A stretch of DNA of 64,000 nucleotides from Theropithecus gelada (taxonomy: Eukaryota > Chordata > Mammalia > Primates > Cercopithecidae): assembly GCF_003255815.1 (NCBI RefSeq), contig NC_037668.1:90077451-90141450 (forward strand). Reading direction: 5' to 3'. Position numbers and translations under genes: made by a program. This document shows, piece by piece, positions 10,489 through 21,787 of this stretch. The first letter of the stretch is position 1, and every line of letters starts with the position of its first letter. The notes below the pieces were generated by a model. The model saw nothing but the letters and a program-made list of their open reading frames with translations. It ran no database searches and had not been told where the DNA came from.

Positions 10489-11078
10489 TTTTTTTAGATA
10501 GGATCTCACTCTGTTGCCCAGGCTGGAGTGCAGTGGTGCAATCATAGCTCACCACAGGCTCAAACTCCTGGGCTCTGCAATTCTCTCACCTCAGTCTTCT
10601 GAGTAGCTGGCACTACAGGTGCGTACCACCATGTCCACCTAACTTTTTTTTGGTTATTGAGACAGAGTCTCTCCCTGTCATCTAGGCTGGAGTGCAATGG
10701 TGTGATCTCGGCTCACTGCAACCTCCACCTCCCGGAATCAAGTGATCTCCTGCCTCAACCTCCCAAGTAGCTGGGATTATAGGTGTGTACCACCACGCCT
10801 GGCTAATCTTGTATTTTTAGTAGAGATGGGATTTCACTATGTCAGTCAGGCTGGTCTGGAACTCCTGACCTCAAGTGATTCACCCACCCTGGCCTCCCAA
10901 AGTGCTGGGATTACAGGCATGAGCCACCATGCCCAGCCCCACCTAATTTTTAAATTTTTGTAGAGATGGGGGCTTGCTATGTTGCCCAGGCTGGTTTCAA
11001 ACTCCAGACCTCAAGCAATCCTCCCACCTTGGCTTCTCAAAGTGCTGGGATTATAGGCGTGAGCTATCATACCCAGAC
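10489..11078 (-). mobile_element. AluJ-like, antisense, host of a nested Alu
   Basis: The first part (10489-10642) ends at 'catgtccacctaac' and the second (10938-11078) resumes with 'ccacctaatttttaaat' and ends 'gagctatcatacccagac'. The repeated 'ccacctaa' is the TSD of the Alu nested between them. Confidence 0.85.
10643..10937 (-). mobile_element. AluS-like, antisense, nested in older Alu
   Basis: Poly(T)/'ggttattgagacagagtctc' to 'gagccaccatgcccagcc'. Both ends fall inside the AluJ and share the 'ccacctaa' duplication. Confidence 0.9.
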
Positions 11079-11380
11079 AACTTTATTTTTTGTGTGTGTG
11101 AATATTCAGTTTTCCCACCACCATTTGTTGAAAAGATCACCATCTATTTTCAGAACATTTCACCACCCCAAAAAGAAATGCCCTACTCATTAGCAGTTAT
11201 TCCCTATTCCCTTCACTCCACTTCCCATTCCCTCCCACGCCCTGGAAACCATGAATTTACTTTCTGTCTGTATAGATTTGCCAATTACGGACATTGCCTA
11301 TAAACGGAATCATATAACACTGTGATCTTTTGTGACTAGCTTCTTTCACTTAACATGATGTTTTCAAGGTTCACAAGAGC
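11079..11380 (-). mobile_element. L1 fragments, antisense, with internal joint
   Basis: 11079-11137 ('ccaccatttgttgaaaagat') is reversed ORF2 that continues the L1 above. From about 11138 the text jumps back to reversed 3' UTR ('accccaaaaagaaatgccc', 'gatttgccaattacggacat'). Either a second L1 abuts here or the element was rearranged. Confidence 0.75.
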
Positions 11381-11589
11381 TAAAAAGGATTTTTTCAGGT
11401 CACCTAATCTAACCCTGTTTTCAATATCACACAGTACCTTGGTAATAGAATCCATACAAGGGTCCGTTCTGTGTTTTCTTCCTTAATAACCATGACCCTA
11501 GAAACATGTCAACACACAGGAGGAATGGCAAGTTCTCACTGCACAAGAACTGCACTGTAAGCCTCTCCTTCAAAGTTTTATGTCTGGCC

Positions 11590-11760
11590 TTACATGGTGC
11601 CACTTGACTAGACCACTATTTCCCCATATTACCTATTGTTCAAATCCTACCCTTTCCTCTCACCAGACCCCACCTCCCCCAGGAAGCCATCTGGAGAGCC
11701 TATTTGGGTATACTTCTCTATTTTCTGAAATCCTATAGTAAATAATTACTCTTTAATCCA
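11590..11760 (+). repeat. L2 LINE relic
   Basis: 'gttcaaatcctaccctttcc' followed by 'caggaagccatctggag' matches the C/T-rich pre-terminal part of L2. Diverged. Confidence 0.45.
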
Positions 11761-11964
11761 TGAGAGGCCACATGGGATTAGGAATCCAATTTCTAACTAT
11801 AAAAGCCTTCCTCCAGTTGAGAATGACAAATCTCTACTTTAATGGGAGGTGAACACTGAAAGGCTTCAGAAATCTCAGTTTGATATATCTGGACATGTTT
11901 TGGATCACCTCTTCTACACAAGGAAATCAGCTGATCACTGATTTGTCAGCCTGCTGGACAGAGT

Positions 11965-12075
11965 AGTGGCAAAAGTCAGCTTTGGAATCCAACAGACCGG
12001 GGTTCAAATGCTGCTTTTCCTATATATTGAGACCTCAGGCAAGTTAACTAACTTGTCTCATGGTCCCTATCTTGT
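11965..12075 (+). repeat. MIR SINE relic
   Basis: 'gctttggaatccaacagacc', 'ggggttcaaatgctgc' and 'ctcaggcaagttaactaact' follow the MIR head and core. Confidence 0.65.
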
Positions 12076-12099
12076 CCTGCCATCCACCTTTGTCGCTGG

Positions 12100-12220
12100 A
12101 TAATTGCCTAATGCTTCTTGCTGGACTGAAAGCTCCCTGATGGCAAGAATCAAGCTTTCTTCTTCTGGGTCTTTCACAGTTCCCAGAGATCTCTTAATAG
12201 GGCCCTAGAAATGCCCCTGC
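12100..12220 (+). repeat. L2 LINE 3'-end relic
   Basis: 'ggactgaaagctccctgatg' and 'gcaagaatcaagctttc', then 'cagttcccagagatctc', are L2-like. Confidence 0.5.
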
Positions 12221-12257
12221 TATTATGGGTCTCAATTCTTTCTGTGTGTGTGTGTGT

Positions 12258-12546
12258 GAGAGAGACAAAGTGTCGCTCTGTTGCCCAGGCTGGAGTGCAA
12301 TGGCACAATCTCGGCTCACTGTAACCTCTGCCTCCCAGGTTCAAGCGATTCTCCTGCCTCAGCCTCCTAAGTAGCTGGGATTACAGGCATGCATCACCAC
12401 ACCCTGCTAATTTTGTTTCGTATTTTTAGTAAAGATGGGGTTTTGGCATGTTGGCCAGGCTGGTCTCGAACTCCTGACCTCAGATGATCTACCTGCCTCG
12501 GCTTCCCAAAGTGCTGGGATTACAGGTGTGAGCCACCATGTCCGGC
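12258..12546 (-). mobile_element. AluS-like, antisense
   Basis: Starts in a (TG)n run derived from its tail and ends 'gagccaccatgtccggcc'. The TSD 'tcaattcttt' is present on both sides (left copy about 12232, right copy about 12548). Confidence 0.92.
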
Positions 12547-12619
12547 CTCAATTCTTTGAATCTACAATTCTCAAAGCAGAGTCCCTGGCCCAGTGATAGA
12601 GAGTAAGGGTTTCTAAAAG

Positions 12620-14282
12620 AATAAAAAATGCATCAAAAATATGTATATTCTCTTCAGTTCTTACAGGCAAGTGTATTACATGGGAATTCATTTTTATAAG
12701 GAACTAGGAACATAATATGTGAGTTATTGAGGGTTAATAAACCTTGGCATTAATAAAATTAGTGCGTTAGAAGAGTTTACTGAGAATATTCATTTTCTAT
12801 TCTGTAAAGAAGGGTGACCATTATCCATCACCAAACAATACAGCAAAACTCCTGTGTATGCACCCAGGCTAAGAGCTGGAATTCCAATTCTCAGGAAGGG
12901 CGTTTTGTTATTAGTGCAGAAGACATTTGTTGTGTGCTTTTTTTCAGCTACCCAGCACTTTGTGAACACCCTTCCTATGCTTGGTTATTTCCTTCTCAGA
13001 AGACCCACCTCCCCAAGATTGAAACTGGAATTTACAGCAATTGATTATGGGGAGATGGCAGAGTGATGTTCAGCTACTTCATATCCCTTAATAAATTCCT
13101 CTTCTATTATAGACAAGCCTGCTAGAGCAGGTTCTGGTGTTTGCAACCATGACCCTTGGTGGCTGCAATACAGCGTCGGCACTCTCTTGGTTTTAAACTG
13201 CTTCTATTCTGTTAATTTACATTACTTACAAAATTACTTTTAGGAGTTTCTGTTGATTGTTGTGCTGAGTATTTGCTGCATTACCACTTTGGTTAGTTTT
13301 CTCTTCTCCTTTAATCCTTTGTTACTACCAAATTCTATCCCACTGCAAAGTGGGAGTGAAGGGACTCAGTGGGCCACAAAGTCTTTTGCTCCCCTGAATT
13401 GGGCCACAGTCCAAAGGGCTTGGAAACCACAACTCGGAGTAAATGTTTCCTAGGAATTCAGCTTCACTTCCTCCCTCCTGGGTCACTTCAGTGAAAGCAT
13501 CTCAAGGGGAGGCACAGATACTCCACAGGGGGGCACCCCTGCACCCACCCTCTCTGGGCAGCTCCCATCCCAGCAGCATCATCGCTGGTCAGAATTCAGC
13601 AGATGCCTCTGCAGGTATCAGCTGGGCGCCACAGCTCGAGTTGCAGGTGCAGACAGTTTAGAGCTTGCGTGGGCTGTGGCAAATGCCTTCTGGGTTGGGA
13701 GGAAGGTTTTTGTTGGCTCAAATACGCACAGCCTGCACATTCAGGAAAATCAGTTTAAACCAAACTGAGGCTAAGTGATCCCCAGACACCTGGGTGGAGA
13801 AAGCGATGTTTCCAGAATTTTCGGGCAGGAAAGCTGTTATTATTTCGCCATGCCCCACCTAGCCCTCTGGCAAGTTCAGTCTGACAAGAAGCGGACATGT
13901 GTGATGTGGGTCCAACAAAGATGGTGACCACCCAGCCTCGGCAGCATGCCAGCCAGAGGAAGGGCAGGTATCATCAGAGATGAACCAGAAAGACTCGAGG
14001 AGAGAAGAGGAGCACCAGGAACTTCTGTCAACTTCAACTTTCCCTTGAAAGAGGTGGGATTCCTTCAGTGTACCATCTGGTAATACAAAGGAAGGTTATA
14101 TATTGTTGTGGCCTGGATTTTGTTTTGCTTTAATGTGGGCAAAGTTACTAAGAAAAGGTGTTGCCAAAATTGACATCCCAGGTTTATATCACCCCATGGA
14201 GCAGCTCAAAGGTGTCACAGAATGGTTGGGCATTTGGAGCATAGCATAGGCAGACTTTTATTGGTGACTCTGCTCATATCTT
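12620..14282. other. Unique DNA, no gene recognised
   Basis: Apart from a scrap resembling MER5 at about 12560-12610 I recognise nothing. The frames at 12814-13066 and 13443-13661 lack features of real exons. Confidence 0.4.
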
Positions 14283-14596
14283 TTCTTTTTTTTTTTGAGA
14301 TGGAGTTTTGCTCCGTCACCCAGGCTGCAGTGCAGTGACACCATCTTGGCTCACTGCAACCTTCACCTCCCAGGTTCAAGCTATTCTCCTGCCTCAGCCT
14401 CCCAAGTAGCTACAGGGACTATAGGCGCTCGCCACCACACCCAGCTAATGTTTTGTATTTTTAGTAGAGACAGGGTTTCGCCATGTTGCCCAGGCTGGTC
14501 TCAGGCAATCCTGGCTGGTGTCCTGAACTCAGGCAACCCACCTGTCTTGGCCTCCCATAGTGCTGGGATTACAGGAGTGAGCCACTGCACCTGGCC
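14283..14596 (-). mobile_element. AluS-like, antisense, with internal micro-duplication
   Basis: Poly(T) to 'gagccactgcacctggcc'. Around 14500-14535 'caggcaatcctggctggtgt' is followed by a second 'caggcaacc', so a short internal duplication has occurred. Confidence 0.9.
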
Positions 14597-15679
14597 TTGC
14601 TCACATGGGCTTTCAGCCAGATTATGGGCTCTTTCAAGTCAAGGTTTCCCTTTTGTGCTCCTGGGTATCCTTTATGGCACCAGTCCAGGGCCCTGCAGGT
14701 GGTAATCCACTGTTATCTACTGTTGGGAACCAGTCCACTGATTATCTACTGTCGGGAGAAGAGAAATATAAAACAGGGTCTTGGACAACATTTGCATCCA
14801 TACCACCCCATACAGCAGGGCCAAGGTCAGAGTCTGCTTTTGAGACTCCTAACCCAGTGCTTTCCTTTACAGATTTCATGTACTGGTCCTCAGTGTGACA
14901 TTGGAGGACATGAAATTGATGGTTTCTTTAAAAACAATGTGGCCGGTGTCCCTAGTTTAAATGTGGAATAATGGAGTTTTTATTGTGGTAAAGTGTGCCA
15001 GAGAACTGCTCATACTTCTGTTGGTGATCTTTGCTTGCTGCCTCTGGCTACAGGGAAAGTATAACGCATAACAATAAAAATAGTTGCCAACATCAATTAA
15101 GTACTGACTCTGTCCTGGGTAAGTCCTTGACCCATCCTTACTCAGCGCCTGGGACAGCATGGGCATGTCTCCCCTGTAAACCAGAAAAAGATGCTGCCTC
15201 ATGGCCCAGCCTGAGTTCAGGGCTGTGTTCAAAGAATCAGCAGTTAAGTAGAAAAAAGTTAATTGGAAGCAATCCAAACCTTCACTGCAGTCTCTAGAGA
15301 AAATACCAAAAGGGAAGTGCATTCTTAGCACAAAGCAAAAGTCTTAAATTTTTTCTTTCCCATCTCTGCTGTTCTAGGTGTCTATTTCCAGCAGAGCAAC
15401 TGCCCCAGCAGCAGTGTGTCCCCAACATCCGTATGCGAATCCTCCCACCTGGTTCTTCACTCCCGCACCTCCCTCGCCTCTGGCATCTACTCATCCCTCC
15501 TCTGCCAGCCTCTCTCTGGCCTCTTCATTGGGAATTCCAATATTGGCTCCATTTGTCCACAGCTTTTTCATCACTGAATGACCTCAATCTGCATAATAAT
15601 GGAGGGAGAACAGCCAAGCAGGCTCTGCCAGAAGTGTCCTTATGAGGAAATTACTTAGAAGGCTCCAAAAGCACAGACT
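14597..15679. other. Unique DNA, no gene recognised
   Basis: No repeat family supported. A C/T-rich section at 15420-15530 could be a diverged L2. Frames on either strand are without recognisable domains. Confidence 0.4.
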
Positions 15680-15975
15680 TTTGTTTTTGTTTTTTTTTTT
15701 TTTGAGACAGGGTCTCGCTCTGACCACCAAGTCTGGAGTGCAGTGGCATGATCACAGGTCACTGCAACCTCAATCTCCCGGGCTCAGGTGAGCCTTCTGC
15801 CTCGGTTTCCCGAGTAGCTGGGACTACAGGTGCACACCACCACGCCCAGCTAATTTTTGAAACAGTGTTTTGGCATGTTGTCCAGGCTGGTCTTGAACTC
15901 CTAGGCTCAAGTGATCTGCCTGCCTTGGCCTCCCCAAAGTGTTAGGATTATAGGCATGAGCCACCACGTCTGGCT
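15680..15975 (-). mobile_element. Alu (J/S type), antisense
   Basis: Poly(T) with G interruptions, then 'gagacagggtctcgctctg', to 'gagccaccacgtctggct'. It lacks about 20 bases in the middle ('aatttttgaaacagtg'). Confidence 0.88.
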
Positions 15976-16070
15976 GCAAAGAGGTTTTTAATACTCGTAT
16001 GTTGATGGTTTTATTCCCTGTACACTCAATTTATAGATTAGAAAACTGGGGTTTAATAATACTAGTACCA

Positions 16071-16381
16071 GGCCAGGCTGAATGGCTCATGCCTGTAATC
16101 CCAGCACTTTGGGAGGCCGAGGCAGGTGGATCACCTGAGGTCAGGAGTTTGAGAACAGCCTGGACAACATGGTGAAACCCTGTCTCTACCAAAAATACAA
16201 AAATTAGCCGGGTATAGTGATCCACACATGTAGTCCCAGTTACTCGGGGGGTTGAGGCAGAAAAATAGCTTGAACCCGGGAGACGGAGGTTACAGTGAGC
16301 TGAGGTTGCACCGAGCCGAGATTGCACCATTGCACTCTAGCCTAGGTGACAGAGTGAGACTCCATCTCAAGAAATAATAAT
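16071..16381 (+). mobile_element. AluS-like
   Basis: 'ggccaggctgaatggctcat' to an A-rich tail ending in AAT triplets. The TSD 'aataatactagta' flanks both sides (about 16056 and 16382). Confidence 0.92.
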
Positions 16382-16399
16382 AATAATACTAGTAAATAC

Positions 16400-16615
16400 T
16401 TATACTGTTATAATAATTATTATTATTATTACCAGCTAGATACTGTCCTATATCGTACAAATGCTAACTTATTTAATTTCACGATGACCATACTAGGTAG
16501 GTGCTATTATATCCTTTTCACAGATCACAGGTTCAGGGGCACAAATCTAGTAAGTGGCAGGGTTGGAATTCAAATTGAGGTTTGTCTGACTCCAGAGACC
16601 CAGCTCTTAACGACA
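16400..16615 (-). repeat. MIR SINE
   Basis: 'taggtaggtgctattatatc', 'acaggttcaggggcac' and 'aagtggcagggttggaattc' in reversed MIR order. Confidence 0.75.
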
Positions 16616-17276
16616 GTGTTCCTTGCCTTTGGGTCCTATTTCTGTAGCCATCTATGAAGCAAGTAGCTTTTGGAAGTCTAAATAGAAAGAGAAGGAACCA
16701 GATAGAAGGATTTAGCAAAGGAACAAATCTAGCATTAAATTCCACCACCAGCCATGCTATTAGACATCAGGTGATTATTAAAATATAAATATGGTTGGGG
16801 GGAACATGCTAGGTCTCTAAATAAGACCAATTTACTTGTGAAGGAATAGCTAAAAAATCCAGTGACTTTCTAATCCACTGCAAATGATTTAATCAATAAA
16901 ACACAATTACTTTTCAAATAATCTTTGAAAGTTCCAAGGAGTCTTGAGGTGTTTAATTGCTATTTAACCAGATAGCAGCAGTTGAGTTACACAGATATCT
17001 ATTTCATATAAAATGCTCTTTGCAGATGGAACACTCTGTCAAATTTTCCATTAGAAAGACATATTTTCAGGGCAGACACAAGGGTTTTAGGTTACAAATT
17101 AATTTCGTTTCTCTGTTGTTCTCTAGGCAGGGCAAGGGGAGGGTGGAATGGCTGATGCAGACATCCACAGCTCTTTCCTTGTTAACTCGGGAGCACGATG
17201 GTTCTCCTTGTCAATAATAAGCAATGGATACAAAATCAGAATCGCTGCGGTAGGGATCTGTGGGCCTTTTTGTTTT
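16616..17276. other. Unique AT-rich DNA
   Basis: Nothing recognised. The frame at 16957-17217 has no domain. Confidence 0.4.
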
Positions 17277-17278
17277 TT

Positions 17279-17384
17279 AAATATGAAATGCTTCATGAAT
17301 TTTCGTGTCATTCCTTGTGCAGAGGCCATGCTGATCGCCTCTGTATCATTCCAATTTTGGTATATTTGCTGCTGAAGTCAACAC
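17279..17384 (-). pseudogene. U6 snRNA pseudogene
   Basis: Read on the minus strand, this is a near full-length copy of spliceosomal U6 snRNA. The 5' end matches 'gctgccgaagc'-type sequence with changes. The sequence reversed at 17347-17365 ('cattccaattttggtatat'), 'gccatgctgatc' and 'cgtgtcattccttgtgcag' correspond to the U6 core. Many substitutions are scattered through it, including in the usually invariant ACAGAG region area, so a functional U6 is unlikely. A TATA box and proximal element were not seen on the upstream side. Such copies arise by LINE-mediated retroposition. Confidence 0.88.
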
Positions 17385-17492
17385 AGGAATCCCTGTTCTA
17401 ATCAGCCATCCCCCCAGGTAATTTTTATGCACACGGTAGTCTGAGAAGTACTGTTCTAGCCTACATTTTAAAATCTTTGGTAAACTGTAGTT

Positions 17493-17970
17493 CAGTGTTT
17501 CTTAAACTGTAGTACACCTATAACCTGAAGATCTTGTTAACATGCAGATGCTGGCCGGGCGCGGTGGCTCAAGCCTGTAATCCCAGCACTTTGGGAGGCC
17601 GAGATGGGCGGATCACGAGGTCAGGAGATCGAGACCATCCTGGCTAACACGGTGAAACCCCGTCTCTACTAAAAAATACAAAAAATTAGCCGGGCGAGGT
17701 GGCGGGCGCCTGTGGTCCCAGCTACTCGGGAGGCTGAGGCGGGAGAATGGCGTGAACCCAGGAGGCGGAGCTTGCAGTGAGCTGAGATCCGACCACTGCA
17801 CTCCAGCCAGGGCGACAGAGCCAGACTCCGTCTCAAAAAAAAAAAAAAAAAACAAAAAACATGCAGATGCTGATTCAGTGGGTCTGGAATGGGGCCTGAT
17901 AGTTGGCATTTCCAACAAGCTCTCAAGAGATGCTGATCTGCTGGTCCCAGCACCAAGTAGCAAAGTGTGT
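17493..17970 (+). mobile_element. MER5A-like hAT relic split by an Alu
   Basis: The left half (17493-17552, 'cagtgtttcttaaactgtag') and the right half (17872-17970, 'attcagtgggtctggaatg', 'caacaagctctcaagagatg') follow the MER5A consensus. This non-autonomous Charlie-type element has no coding capacity. Confidence 0.7.
17553..17857 (+). mobile_element. AluYRa-like (Old World monkey)
   Basis: 'gcggtggctcaagcctgtaa' and 'gagatccgaccactgc' mark the Cercopithecidae AluYRa lineage. Full length, with an almost pure A tail and a perfect 14-bp TSD 'aacatgcagatgct' (17539-17552 and 17858-17871). One of the youngest insertions here. Confidence 0.95.
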
Positions 17971-18029
17971 GGTCAGGGTATTTGTCTGGTTGGGGAGGAA
18001 TGGGAAGGAGCTCAACAGCCCTAATCATG

Positions 18030-18215
18030 ATTCCTAGCACCAGCACTTGAAACTGTGTGATCTTGGGTAAGTCACTCTAGCCCTTGAAGCCAGCTTCATC
18101 AGCTATAAAAGGGTACGAAGTAACACTCTCCACTTTATAAGGCTGTTCTGATGGCTACATGCCTATACTTTATACAGTACTTGGCATGTAGAAGACACTG
18201 AAATACAAGCTGTGG
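18030..18215 (+). repeat. MIR SINE relic
   Basis: 'tgtgatcttgggtaagtcac', 'agcttcatcagctataaaa' and 'cagtacttggcatgtagaag' in forward MIR order. Confidence 0.7.
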
Positions 18216-18289
18216 TTGCTGTTGTTTTTGAGGGAAGGAAGAAACTAGTAAGTGCTTAATAATGGTCAGTTGTTTTGTTATTATTTATA

Positions 18290-18490
18290 GAGGGTTGCTG
18301 TGTGGTATATTAGGCACTGTGCCAAATATTACACTATTATTATTTACTCTTCTCAAAGACTCTATGTCTCTATGTATTATTTCTTCTGTTTAACAGATTA
18401 GGAAGCCTAAGCTCAGAGAGGTTTAGTAACTTGGTCATAGTCACAAAGATAGTAAAAGGCAGAGCTAGGGATGAATTTAGGTATTCCTGC
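18290..18490 (-). repeat. MIR SINE
   Basis: 'attaggcactgtgcc', 'gtttaacagattaggaagcc' and 'agtaaaaggcagagctaggg' in reversed MIR order. It lies tail to tail with the forward MIR before it. Confidence 0.7.
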
Positions 18491-18496
18491 CCAAGA

Positions 18497-18808
18497 TTTT
18501 TTTTTTTTTTTTTTTAAAGACAGGGGCTTGCTCTGTTGCCCAGGCCAGAGTGCTGGATTACCGTGGTTAAAATCACAGCTCAATCTAGCCTCCACCTCCT
18601 AAGTTCAAGTGATCCTCCTGCCTCAGCCTCCAGAGTAGCTGGGGCCACAGGTGCATGCCATGACGCCTGGCTAATTTTTTAAAAATCTTTTATAAACATA
18701 GGCTCTCATTATGTTCCCCAGGCTGGTCTCAAACTCCTGGCTCAAGTGATTCTCCCACCACAGCCTCCTAAAGTGTTGAGATTACAGGCATGAGCGATAT
18801 ACCTGGAT
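18497..18808 (-). mobile_element. AluJ-like, antisense
   Basis: Diverged copy from poly(T) to 'gagcgatatacctgg'. The TSD 'ctgcccaag' is seen on both sides (18487 and about 18811). Confidence 0.88.
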
Positions 18809-19079
18809 AACTGCCCAAGCTCTTCACGGCCCAGACTGAAGCCTGGTTCTGTCCATGTCCACCTGAGTCTAGGAAAGGTGGTGAGCTGGTACCTGATGAC
18901 CCCACAACATGGCACAGTACAGGACCAGGGGGTGCAGAGGTAGAGAATGGGCAGCGGCAGACAGAAGCCTCCAGGAAGGATTGCCAAGGAGCAGAGAAAA
19001 ATCAGGCCCAAGAGAAGGGGCAGGACCAGGTTCCAAAAGGATTTAGACACCCAGCAAGCAATCAGGAATAGAGCCTAAA

Positions 19080-19200
19080 GTGATGAGGACTGTGTCTTCT
19101 TTGCTTCTGTTTCCCAGTCCTTAGTACAATGTTGACCACAGTGCTGCCTCATAAAGATGTAGCAGTTGAATTAATGAATTATTGAAATAATGGATTAATT
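19080..19200 (+). repeat. L2 LINE 3'-end relic
   Basis: 'gaggactgtgtcttctttgc', 'cccagtccttagtacaatg' and 'gaattaatgaatta' match the L2 terminus. Confidence 0.5.
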
Positions 19201-19744
19201 CATATTTTGAGGGTAGCAACTGATTTGAAATTGGTAGGCAGGATGTTTTGGAGTGGGAGAGAGATGTTCACCTCTGGACTTTTCTTTTTTAAAAGAGTGA
19301 GCTGTTCAAAATAGAAGCACAACTGGAATATTTCTCTTGGAGTGCTGCCAGTGCACACAATGCCTCCTTTTCTTCCCAGGTCAGAAGGCATTTTTGGGCC
19401 CAGCCCCTCGGCATGTGTGTGCAGCCTGCAGCCTGTCCGACATACTTACCCACTTGTGCTCTGGGGCACAAAGGCCTCCCACCTGCCAAGCCCAACACAA
19501 ATGCCTCCTTCACCACAGTCCTGTGGCGTGTGTGGGTTCAGCTGCTGCTGAGAGTCCCCCTCCAGGGCAAAAGTGAGGCTCCGGTGGCTCCAGTCCCTCC
19601 ACTACTGCTCAGAGAAAGAGACCACAATGCTTTCTCAACCATCAAGTCCCCTTCACTGGCCACGAGGCATGAAGTTCAATAGCCCAGTAACTTGAGGAAA
19701 GAAGAAAAGGGACCCTCTTCTTTTCAAAGACCAGCCTCAGCAGA
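19201..19744. other. Unique GC-moderate DNA
   Basis: Nothing recognised. Overlapping frames at 19337-19682 are proline/cysteine-rich without a known domain. Confidence 0.4.
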
Positions 19745-20280
19745 TTGTGTGCAATCATCTATTTATCAGAAATTCTTGTTCAGGCACGGGGCTAGGTTCT
19801 GTGGACTCATGGACGAATAAGACAGGGTTCTTTTCTTTAAGGAACTCACAGTCCAAAATGGGAGGCAGATACCTAAACAAGGACCCATGTAGTGTTAGAG
19901 AGGTGTGGCTGGAGCATCTCAGAGGATCAGAAAAGCAACACAGATGTGGTATTTTTGAGCTGCCGTTGAAGGATGAGTGAAAATTCAGCAGGCAGATGGG
20001 AGAAGCAGTTCTCTAGCGAGAGATGAAAACATGTATGGTGGGCTTGAAGAATGACCAGCAATCCTGGTCTAGAGTGCAGGGTCAGGGAAGTGGATGGGGG
20101 AAGACAGGGGCTGGAAGTCAGCTCATTTTATTTTCTAGAATAGGAAACCATCAAAGGTTCTTAAGCAGGGAGGAACAAGATGAAAGCTGGGTTTTGGATA
20201 CAAATCTGACTGCAATGAGGGGCGTATGTCCCCAGATACCGGCCTATTAGTAGGCATTCAATAAATATTTACAGAATGAA
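19745..20280 (+). repeat. Ancient dispersed repeat, unnamed
   Basis: The order of phrases ('ggcacggggctaggttctg', 'aggaactcacagtccaaaat', 'ttgaaggatgagtgaaaat', 'cttaagcagggaggaacaag') recurs in old mammalian interspersed repeats that I recognise by eye but cannot name. It ends with 'gcattcaataaatattt'. Confidence 0.35.
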
Positions 20281-20489
20281 CAACTGATTTCAAGAGGGAA
20301 ATAGCAAGTCTGGTAAGCAGTCTGGCCAGACTTAATACCTTTCCCTAAATGCCCCTTTTATTTATTTATTTTCTTATAAGAGAACAGAAGCTTTTCTTCT
20401 CCTGTACTGAACCATTACAAATGCATATAATCTGCAATTGCAGGCATAATTACATAATGTCTTATATGGTTGGCAGTTTCATGAGTGTT

Positions 20490-20620
20490 GGCTTTGTCTT
20501 CCTGACTGACTTTCGGCTCCGTGACAGCTGGGGCAATGCCTTTTGTGCTCTCTCAGTATTGCCCAAAAGCAAAAGCATCTATCATGTGCTGGGAACACAG
20601 TAGGCTCCAGGTAAGCAGAA
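20490..20620 (+). repeat. L2 LINE 3'-end relic
   Basis: 'gtgctctctcagtattgccc' then 'catgtgctgggaacacagta' and 'ggctccag' are L2-like. Confidence 0.4.
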
Positions 20621-21004
20621 CATGAAACAGACTCAAGGAGCACAAGAGCTGGACAGGCTCCTGCAGTTACTGAGTTCAACTCTCTCATTTCCCTGATGGG
20701 GAGACTGGGAGAAAGAGAAATATATGCACTATGTGGAAATGTGTGCACGTTCCTACTACTGGGCTCTTGCATTTCACAGCAGGGACCTGGGCTCAGTCAA
20801 GATTTTCAGGTGCAAACACCAAAGGTCCAGACACAGACTGAAATTAACCAGTGACGAACCTGGCTAACAGCAGGGTAAATAGAACACCAACACACCAACA
20901 ACACAGGCACAGAAGAATGTCTCACATACATGAGTGGTATTCAGCACCCACTGCTTATTAAATTATGAAAAAAGCATAGCCTGAGACTAGACCAGACAGT
21001 GGCA

Positions 21005-21250
21005 GGAAAGCACAAAGATTAAGAGTGTGGGCTTTGGAGTGTGTGGATCTGGGTCTGAATCCCAGCTCTGCCACTTACTAGTGTGTGTTTAGGTTCCCTA
21101 ACTGTGCCCACCACCTCTACCACCAGCCAGCCCAGTGTCCAAATAGGTAACACAAGAAAAAAAAAGTTTCCTCCCTATAGGATTACACAGATGAATTGGG
21201 ATGAGGCATGTAAAATGCTTATCACAGTGCCTGCAGTGGGGATTGAAAGG
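21005..21250 (+). repeat. MIR SINE
   Basis: 'gattaagagtgtgggctttg', 'aatcccagctctgccactta' and 'gcatgtaaaatgcttatcac' in forward MIR order. Confidence 0.75.
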
Positions 21251-21339
21251 TGACTAACGAGAGAGAAAGCAAGGAAGAAAGCACTTGGCACCTGATAGGA
21301 TTCACTGATCCTCCAACCTTCGGTTACTGAGCACTTACT

Positions 21340-21658
21340 TTATTTATTTAATTTATTTATTTTATTTTATTTTTTTCAGACAGAGTTTTGTTCTTGTTGC
21401 CCAGGCTAGAGAGCGATGGCATGATCTCAGCTCACCGCAACCTCCGCCTCCCGGGTTCAAGTGATTCTCCTGCCTCAGCCTACCAAGTTGCTGGGATTAC
21501 AGGCATATACCACCGTGGCTGGCTAATTTTGTATTTTTATTAGAGATGGCGTTTCTCCATGTTGGTCAGGCTGGTTTCGAACTCCTGACCTCAAGTGATC
21601 TGCCTGCCTTGGCCTCCCAAAGTGCTGGGATTACAGGTGTGAGCCATCACGCCTGGCC
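21340..21658 (-). mobile_element. AluS-like, antisense
   Basis: A (TTTA)n tail, then 'cagacagagttttgttcttg', to 'gagccatcacgcctggcc'. With the adjoining fragment it lies between copies of 'tgagcacttac' (about 21329 and 21744). Confidence 0.9.
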
Positions 21659-21742
21659 TGTTTATTTATCTTTTGAAAAGAGGTCTCACTCTGTTGCCCA
21701 GGCTGGAGTCCAGTGGTGTGATCTTGGCTCATTGCAACCTCC
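21659..21742 (-). mobile_element. Alu fragment, antisense
   Basis: 'gaggtctcactctgttgccc' to 'gctcattgcaacctcc', then it stops. This is a 5'-truncated Alu immediately following the full copy. The shared outer TSD suggests both arose at one integration or by tail-on-tail insertion. Confidence 0.8.
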
Positions 21743-21787
21743 TGAGCACTTACCTTAGACTAGGCATTGGATAGGAAGGAGAGGGGG

